This document shows positions 21,873-25,000 of a DNA stretch of 25,000 nucleotides, piece by piece. Under the pieces are notes generated by a model. The model saw only the letters and a program-made list of their open reading frames with translations, made no database searches and was not told the origin of the DNA. The position numbers and the translations under genes are program-made. The stretch comes from JAFGDH01 sp964447525 (lineage in GTDB: Archaea; Aenigmatarchaeota; Aenigmatarchaeia; QMZP01; QMZT01), in assembly GCA_964447525.1 (NCBI GenBank), contig CAYUSU010000019.1, positions 1-25,000 of the forward strand, read 5' to 3'. How positions within the stretch are numbered: position 1 is the stretch's first letter; each line of letters begins with the position of its first letter.

Positions 21873-22751
21873 ATGAGTGTCAAAGCGGTAGTGTTTAATA
21901 CGGAAAACGTATGGTGGAATGGGTTCTCCGGAGAAATATGTCTGGATCCCAATACCCATGTGAATGAAGTTATAGATACGTTAAAAGAAAACCAGTATCT
22001 GACCGAGAGAGACGTCAAAACGTTACGATCACGACTGAAAAGATACGGGAATGTTGCTATAAATTCATTTGGTCTTCTTGGTGATCTGATAGGCGGGCCA
22101 TGGCCCGGTTCGGGTCAATCTTTGTCGGAAACCCAGGATTATAAGAATAGAATTGAAAGAAGGGTAGCAGGCATTTCTCAGTCATTTATTACAGGACTTA
22201 AAATGGGAATGATAAAACATATCGCAGATAATGTTGATCTTACCGAAAACACTGAATCTTTGGTAGAAGAGCTTCGTGAAGCCGGTATTTACCAGGTTGC
22301 ATCTTCCAATGGTGTGGCTCCTTTTGTTTATGCAGTGGACCGGAGAGTTGGCGGAACCGATTACGTCGAGGCCCCGGAAACCGTTGTAAGAGTGGGTGGG
22401 GATAAAAGAATTTTTACTCCTGATGTTCTTGATAATGATGAAGCCGAGGTCAGGCCCAAGTTCAAGGGAAACTATGACAGGCTTTCTAATGTGAGTTTGC
22501 TACTGAAAGAAAAGGGTATAGAACCCAGAGATGTTCTCTACATAGAATCTAATGATCCTAATATAGATTCGATCATGGAAATGAAATCGGAAGGCAGTCA
22601 TGTTGTGGCATTCTATCCTTCCAATGAAATGGATAAATTGTTATACGAAAAGAGCGGTATACCGAGGATAGATAAAGTCGGAAAACCGGATGCCGGATAT
22701 ATAATGGAAATAGCAATGGATCCAAAAAAGATAGGTGTTTATTGTGTCTAA
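21873..22751 (+). CDS. HAD-superfamily-like protein with a substituted catalytic site
   Basis: 292 aa. A Rossmann-type HAD layout can be followed. Motif I is AVVFNTENVWW, a cap-like helical insert spans about 30-125, motif II is VASSNG (S144/S145), the motif III lysine lies in RPKFKG (K196/K198), and motif IV is VLYIESNDPNIDSI. The motif I nucleophile and acid, normally DxD, are N9 and E11, so phosphatase chemistry is unlikely and the protein may be a binding or regulatory relative. It overlaps the methyltransferase gene by 8 nt, which implies joint function. The HAD call rests on motif order; a different sugar-nucleotide or methylation-related family is possible. Confidence 0.5.
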   Translation: MSVKAVVFNTENVWWNGFSGEICLDPNTHVNEVIDTLKENQYLTERDVKTLRSRLKRYGNVAINSFGLLGDLIGGPWPGSGQSLSETQDYKNRIERRVAGISQSFITGLKMGMIKHIADNVDLTENTESLVEELREAGIYQVASSNGVAPFVYAVDRRVGGTDYVEAPETVVRVGGDKRIFTPDVLDNDEAEVRPKFKGNYDRLSNVSLLLKEKGIEPRDVLYIESNDPNIDSIMEMKSEGSHVVAFYPSNEMDKLLYEKSGIPRIDKVGKPDAGYIMEIAMDPKKIGVYCV

Positions 22752-23850
22752 GATAGGAAAAAAACATGATTTTGATAATGAGAAGATGCCTATACAGTTC
22801 GAAAATCCCATGAGAGTCAACGTTAGCATGTATCCTGCGTGGGGTCTTAAAACAGGTATGTATCGAAGAGAAAACAACAGGAGATATTTGGAAGAATGGA
22901 CGGGTGACGAAGATCAAATGAAAAATGTCGCGGCTGCCGCCCAGGAATCCGGTCTTGGGAATTATTCCGTTAGTCTTCATAATTTTGGCGGTAAAATAGT
23001 CGCGTATCTCGTCAGCGAAGCTGAAGGAAACGTGGATGTTCTGGATGTTGGTTCCGGTCCCGGGACTTCTATAAGAACAGTGTACTCGATGCTACCCAAA
23101 GATATGTGGGATAAAATGCACGTTACACTTATCGATCCATCGAAAGACAGTATAGAAGACGCAAAAAGATTCCTTAAAAATGAGCTTGGTCTTTTTGAGG
23201 GCAAACACTTTGACGCTGTTGTTGGAACAGATCTTGATATTCCAAAGAAACTGGATAAAGGAAAATATCATGTTGCTTATCAGAATTCCGCGATACATCA
23301 CCATGCCTATCTTGATGAAGCATTTCAAGCAGTGACATACGCCCTCAAAAACGGTGATTTCAAAATAAAAAATGTTGATGATGGTAAGGGTGGTGGGGTA
23401 TTCTTTTCAGTTGACTGGCATTCAAGATTGTGGGAAAGCCCTTCGATGGTTTACCAGTGGCTTCTCAAAAGAATGGAATGGCCAAAAAAGGATGAAGGGC
23501 TTAAATATTTTCTGGAAAGATATACCGATGCGGATAAACCTTTACCTGCGATGGGTTTGCTGGACGAAAAGAATCTGGAGAATTTTTCCGCTTACTGGGG
23601 GGCGTGGAGCAAGAGAAGAAACAGACTGATAGAAGAAGGAAAATTGAGACCTGGAAGTGATTTCTATGGTGTTGAAGGTCATTGCCCGGTTGAAATCTAT
23701 GAATCTGAAATGATAAACGCGGGTTTGGAACTTGATACCCCTCTCATTAGAAGATTAGTTGATACTGGTATGATGGACGAGAATCCTCACCAAATTTTCC
23801 CAGACCACAATCTTAACATGGGACTAATTGGGCAGAAATATGAACAATAG
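22744..23850 (+). CDS. SAM-dependent methyltransferase (class I), substrate unknown
   Basis: 368 aa from GTG 22744. Motif I VLDVGSGPGTS (99-109) binds SAM, HVTLIDPSKDSIEDAKRFL carries the acidic residue of motif II, and YHVAYQNSAIHHHAYLDEAF occupies the motif IV position with a His cluster. The C-terminal 150 residues (WHSRLWESPSMVYQWLLKRMEWP, GHCPVEIYESEMINAG) are unusual for small-molecule methyltransferases and may bind the substrate. AGGTG (22733-22737) lies 6 nt before the GTG, so I prefer it to the GTG at 22735. It overlaps the HAD-like gene, with which it forms a two-gene operon. Confidence 0.75.
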   Translation: MSKIGKKHDFDNEKMPIQFENPMRVNVSMYPAWGLKTGMYRRENNRRYLEEWTGDEDQMKNVAAAAQESGLGNYSVSLHNFGGKIVAYLVSEAEGNVDVLDVGSGPGTSIRTVYSMLPKDMWDKMHVTLIDPSKDSIEDAKRFLKNELGLFEGKHFDAVVGTDLDIPKKLDKGKYHVAYQNSAIHHHAYLDEAFQAVTYALKNGDFKIKNVDDGKGGGVFFSVDWHSRLWESPSMVYQWLLKRMEWPKKDEGLKYFLERYTDADKPLPAMGLLDEKNLENFSAYWGAWSKRRNRLIEEGKLRPGSDFYGVEGHCPVEIYESEMINAGLELDTPLIRRLVDTGMMDENPHQIFPDHNLNMGLIGQKYEQ

Positions 23851-23880
23851 TTGACAGCTTAACGTCTTGCAGATAAATCA

Positions 23881-23887
23881 ATATATG
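23881..23887 (+). promoter_or_regulatory. TATA box of the RibL-like gene
   Basis: ATATATG 29 nt before the ATG at 23910, with no Shine-Dalgarno between. This is the arrangement of a leaderless transcript. Confidence 0.5.
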
Positions 23888-23909
23888 TTCCTTTCACCAA
23901 TCTTTATTC

Positions 23910-24368
23910 ATGAAAAAAGTCATGGTCGGAGGAGTGTTCAACATCGTACACGCAGGCCACCTGTTCTTCCTGCAGGAGGCGAAGAAGTTCGGGGATTACC
24001 TGATTGTTGTTGTGGCGAGCGACGTGACGGCTGTCCGTTCGAAAATGTATCCCGTATTTTCTGCGGACAAAAGGAAAGAGATGCTGGAAAAGATCAAAAT
24101 AATCGACAAGGTCATTATCGGAGATAACATCGATTTTCTTAACGTGGTCAGGAAAGAGAAGCCGGATGTGATCGTGCTTGGCCATGATCAGAAGATGAGT
24201 GAAAAAAGGATAGAGCAGGAAACCAATAAAATCGGAATCAATTGTCAGATAATCAGGATGAAGAAGTTCAAGAAAGGATATTCCGTAAGCAGGATGCTTA
24301 TGAAAGAAATAGAAAAGCGGGATGATTCCGAATACCATCCCTCAATAAGGGAACAGTTAGGTTTTTAA
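23910..24368 (+). CDS. ribL: Cytidylyltransferase-like nucleotidyltransferase, probable archaeal FAD synthase (RibL)
   Basis: 152 aa, the size of archaeal RibL, which makes FAD from FMN and ATP. The HxGH nucleotide-binding motif is FNIVHAGHLFFL (H14, H17), followed by VVVASDVTAVRSK, the basic RKEMLEKIKIIDKVIIGD segment and PDVIVLGHDQ. The C-terminal YSVSRMLMKEI replaces the ISSTxI motif. A glycerol-3-phosphate or other CDP-alcohol cytidylyltransferase is the main alternative. A source of FMN/FAD would fit the FMN-dependent isomerase and prenyl-FMN enzymes nearby, but that link is inference. Confidence 0.72.
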   Translation: MKKVMVGGVFNIVHAGHLFFLQEAKKFGDYLIVVVASDVTAVRSKMYPVFSADKRKEMLEKIKIIDKVIIGDNIDFLNVVRKEKPDVIVLGHDQKMSEKRIEQETNKIGINCQIIRMKKFKKGYSVSRMLMKEIEKRDDSEYHPSIREQLGF

Positions 24369-24378
24369 TCATTATAAA

Positions 24379-24423
24379 TTACTTCTTTTTCTTCTTTGCT
24401 TTTGACTTCTTCTTTGCTGCCAT
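24379..24423 (-). CDS. 14-aa lysine-rich peptide
   Basis: MAAKKKSKAKKKKK with a proper stop and a good Shine-Dalgarno (GAGGTG, 8 nt before the ATG). Nine of the last twelve residues are Lys. Such tiny basic ORFs would be missed by gene callers. The composition matches the lysine tail of RpoA'' in this window. It may be a real nucleic-acid-binding micropeptide. Confidence 0.4.
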   Translation of the reverse strand: MAAKKKSKAKKKKK

Positions 24424-24545
24424 TTAAGACACCTCTCTCATCAACAAAAACTTAACCGGGAAAATTTTTCGATTCAATTATTATTTGACACGAATAGTAT
24501 AAAAACATGTTTTATTTTTTTGATAATTTGTCGAACTTTTTTTTT

Positions 24546-24719
24546 TCAGAAATGATGCGACGTATCCGGGTTATGCCAGAAATGTTCCGGATGTTTGTGT
24601 TTTTCTTTTTCTATGTTAAATGTTTTATTGCAGCCTTTGCATTTGACCTTATTTTCGTTAATTTTCACTTTTTGCTCCCTGTCGCAATGCGGGCACAAAA
24701 CCAATCTTGACTTTCTCAT
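24546..24719 (-). CDS. Small zinc-ribbon protein with a His-rich tail, 57 aa
   Basis: MRKSRLVLCPHCDREQK..., then CKGCNKTFNIEKEK and a tail HKHPEHFWHNPDTSHHF. The CxxC pairs at 9/12 and 27/30 form one zinc ribbon, and the last 17 residues contain six His. TATTATTTAAGAC on the complement at about 24741-24756 lies about 25 nt before the ATG, so the mRNA is probably leaderless. The T-run on the plus strand just beyond the stop corresponds to A residues in this transcript and gives no terminator. Function unknown. Confidence 0.65.
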   Translation of the reverse strand: MRKSRLVLCPHCDREQKVKINENKVKCKGCNKTFNIEKEKHKHPEHFWHNPDTSHHF

Positions 24720-24775
24720 ATTTCTATTTTGTTTTCGGTGTCTTAAATAATAAATTAATGGGGGTTTTCTTACTC

Positions 24776-24803
24776 CAGAAAAAACTGTAGAGTACCTATA
24801 TAT
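24776..24803 (+). promoter_or_regulatory. Promoter of RNA candidate B, second copy of the 3319 element
   Basis: CAGAAAAAACTG (24776-24787), AGAGTA (24789-24794) and TATATAT (24797-24803) reproduce the element at 3319-3346. Initiation is expected near 24827, exactly where an inverted repeat begins. Confidence 0.6.
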
Positions 24804-24826
24804 AATTCCTTTACAAAAAGATTTTT

Positions 24827-25000
24827 AGATAGCATGAACAGCAATATCTGCCCTTGGATGTGTAATTTCTTGGATATTGTCAGCTATCTCTTTGTCTCAA
24901 CAGTCTCACACAAGAGAGGTCTGTTGGGATGATTCCGGTGCGGTTCGCCGCGGATGACCTTGACTTTTCGGCGGGATTCTTTTGAAGTTGGCTGTTCCCT
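24827..25000 (+). ncRNA. Candidate structured RNA B, family not recognised, may run past the window
   Basis: From the expected start, AGATAGC (24827-24833) pairs with GCTATCT (24883-24889), and inside it CAATATC (24842-24848) pairs with GATATTG (24873-24879). A second domain pairs CTCAACAG (24896-24903) with CTGTTGGG (24921-24928) and encloses TCTC/GAGA. A third is GCGG-TTCG-CCGC (24940-24951), a UUCG tetraloop hairpin. No long plausible reading frame covers the region on the plus strand; a minus-strand frame from the window edge to about 24894 is possible. The family could not be identified, and the 3' end is not seen. Confidence 0.4.

Noticed and set aside
23851..23861. TTGACAGCTTA repeated from the pepA leader (938-948)
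   Set aside because: An 11-base repeat is expected by chance many times in a window of this size, and no further similarity surrounds it.
24507..24710. 67-aa plus-strand frame rich in Phe and Met
   Set aside because: Antisense to the small zinc-ribbon gene. The hydrophobic look comes from the Lys/Glu codons of the opposite strand.
24930..24938. GATTCCGGT resembling the 5' end of 16S rRNA
   Set aside because: The following bases do not continue as 16S rRNA (no TTGATCCTGCCGG).
1..25000. CRISPR arrays, insertion sequences, prophage or defence genes
   Set aside because: No regularly spaced repeats, transposases, terminal repeats or phage genes were seen; the window is core chromosome.

Overview
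This window comes from an archaeal chromosome. The RNA polymerase large subunits are split (B''/B' and A'/A''), promoters have TATA boxes, several genes look leaderless, and Shine-Dalgarno sequences are of the GGTGAT/GGAGG type. The tRNA genes carry introns bounded by bulge-helix-bulge (BHB) motifs, and isoprenoids are made by the archaeal mevalonate route. Compact genes, many tiny ORFs, lysine-rich tails and an unlinked 5S rRNA gene are compatible with a DPANN-like or similarly reduced lineage, but that placement is inference.

Layout. 1-3256: a TIM-barrel endonuclease IV-like protein, an M17 leucyl aminopeptidase and, on the minus strand, an Ogg2-type 8-oxoguanine glycosylase. 3300-4700: an unrecognised structured RNA candidate, two micro-ORFs, the 5S rRNA gene, a small helical protein and a MazG/dUTPase-like hydrolase. 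4791-5183: tRNA-Asp(GTC) with one T-loop intron, then tRNA-Lys(TTT) interrupted by four introns, so that 261 bp encode a 75-nt tRNA. 5300-12763: the RNA polymerase operon rpoH-rpoB''-rpoB'-rpoA'-rpoA'' behind a structured leader. 12840-13922: uL6, eL32 and a 52-aa zinc-ribbon protein. 13919-14650: a minimal O6-alkylguanine methyltransferase and, divergently, a zinc-ribbon protein.

14703-21741, minus strand, is an isoprenoid locus. Read in transcription order it holds mevalonate kinase, UbiD-like decarboxylase, AcnX large and small subunits, UbiX-like prenyltransferase, isopentenyl phosphate kinase, type 2 IPP isomerase and a small membrane protein. Together these would carry mevalonate through mevalonate 5-phosphate, trans-anhydromevalonate 5-phosphate and isopentenyl phosphate to IPP and DMAPP, with UbiX supplying prenyl-FMN for UbiD. 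The genes for making mevalonate (HMG-CoA synthase and reductase) are not in the window.

21873-25000: a HAD-fold protein lacking its catalytic aspartate, paired with a SAM methyltransferase; a RibL-like nucleotidyltransferase; a 14-aa lysine-rich peptide; a small zinc-ribbon protein; and a second structured RNA candidate running toward the window edge. The two RNA candidates and the 5S gene share a promoter signature, AGAGTA placed exactly 3 nt before the TATA box. The most unusual points are the four-intron tRNA-Lys, the apparent kinship of the two 59/60 introns, the two RNA candidates with their shared promoter, and the rpoH start, where an ATC sits where the Shine-Dalgarno predicts ATG.
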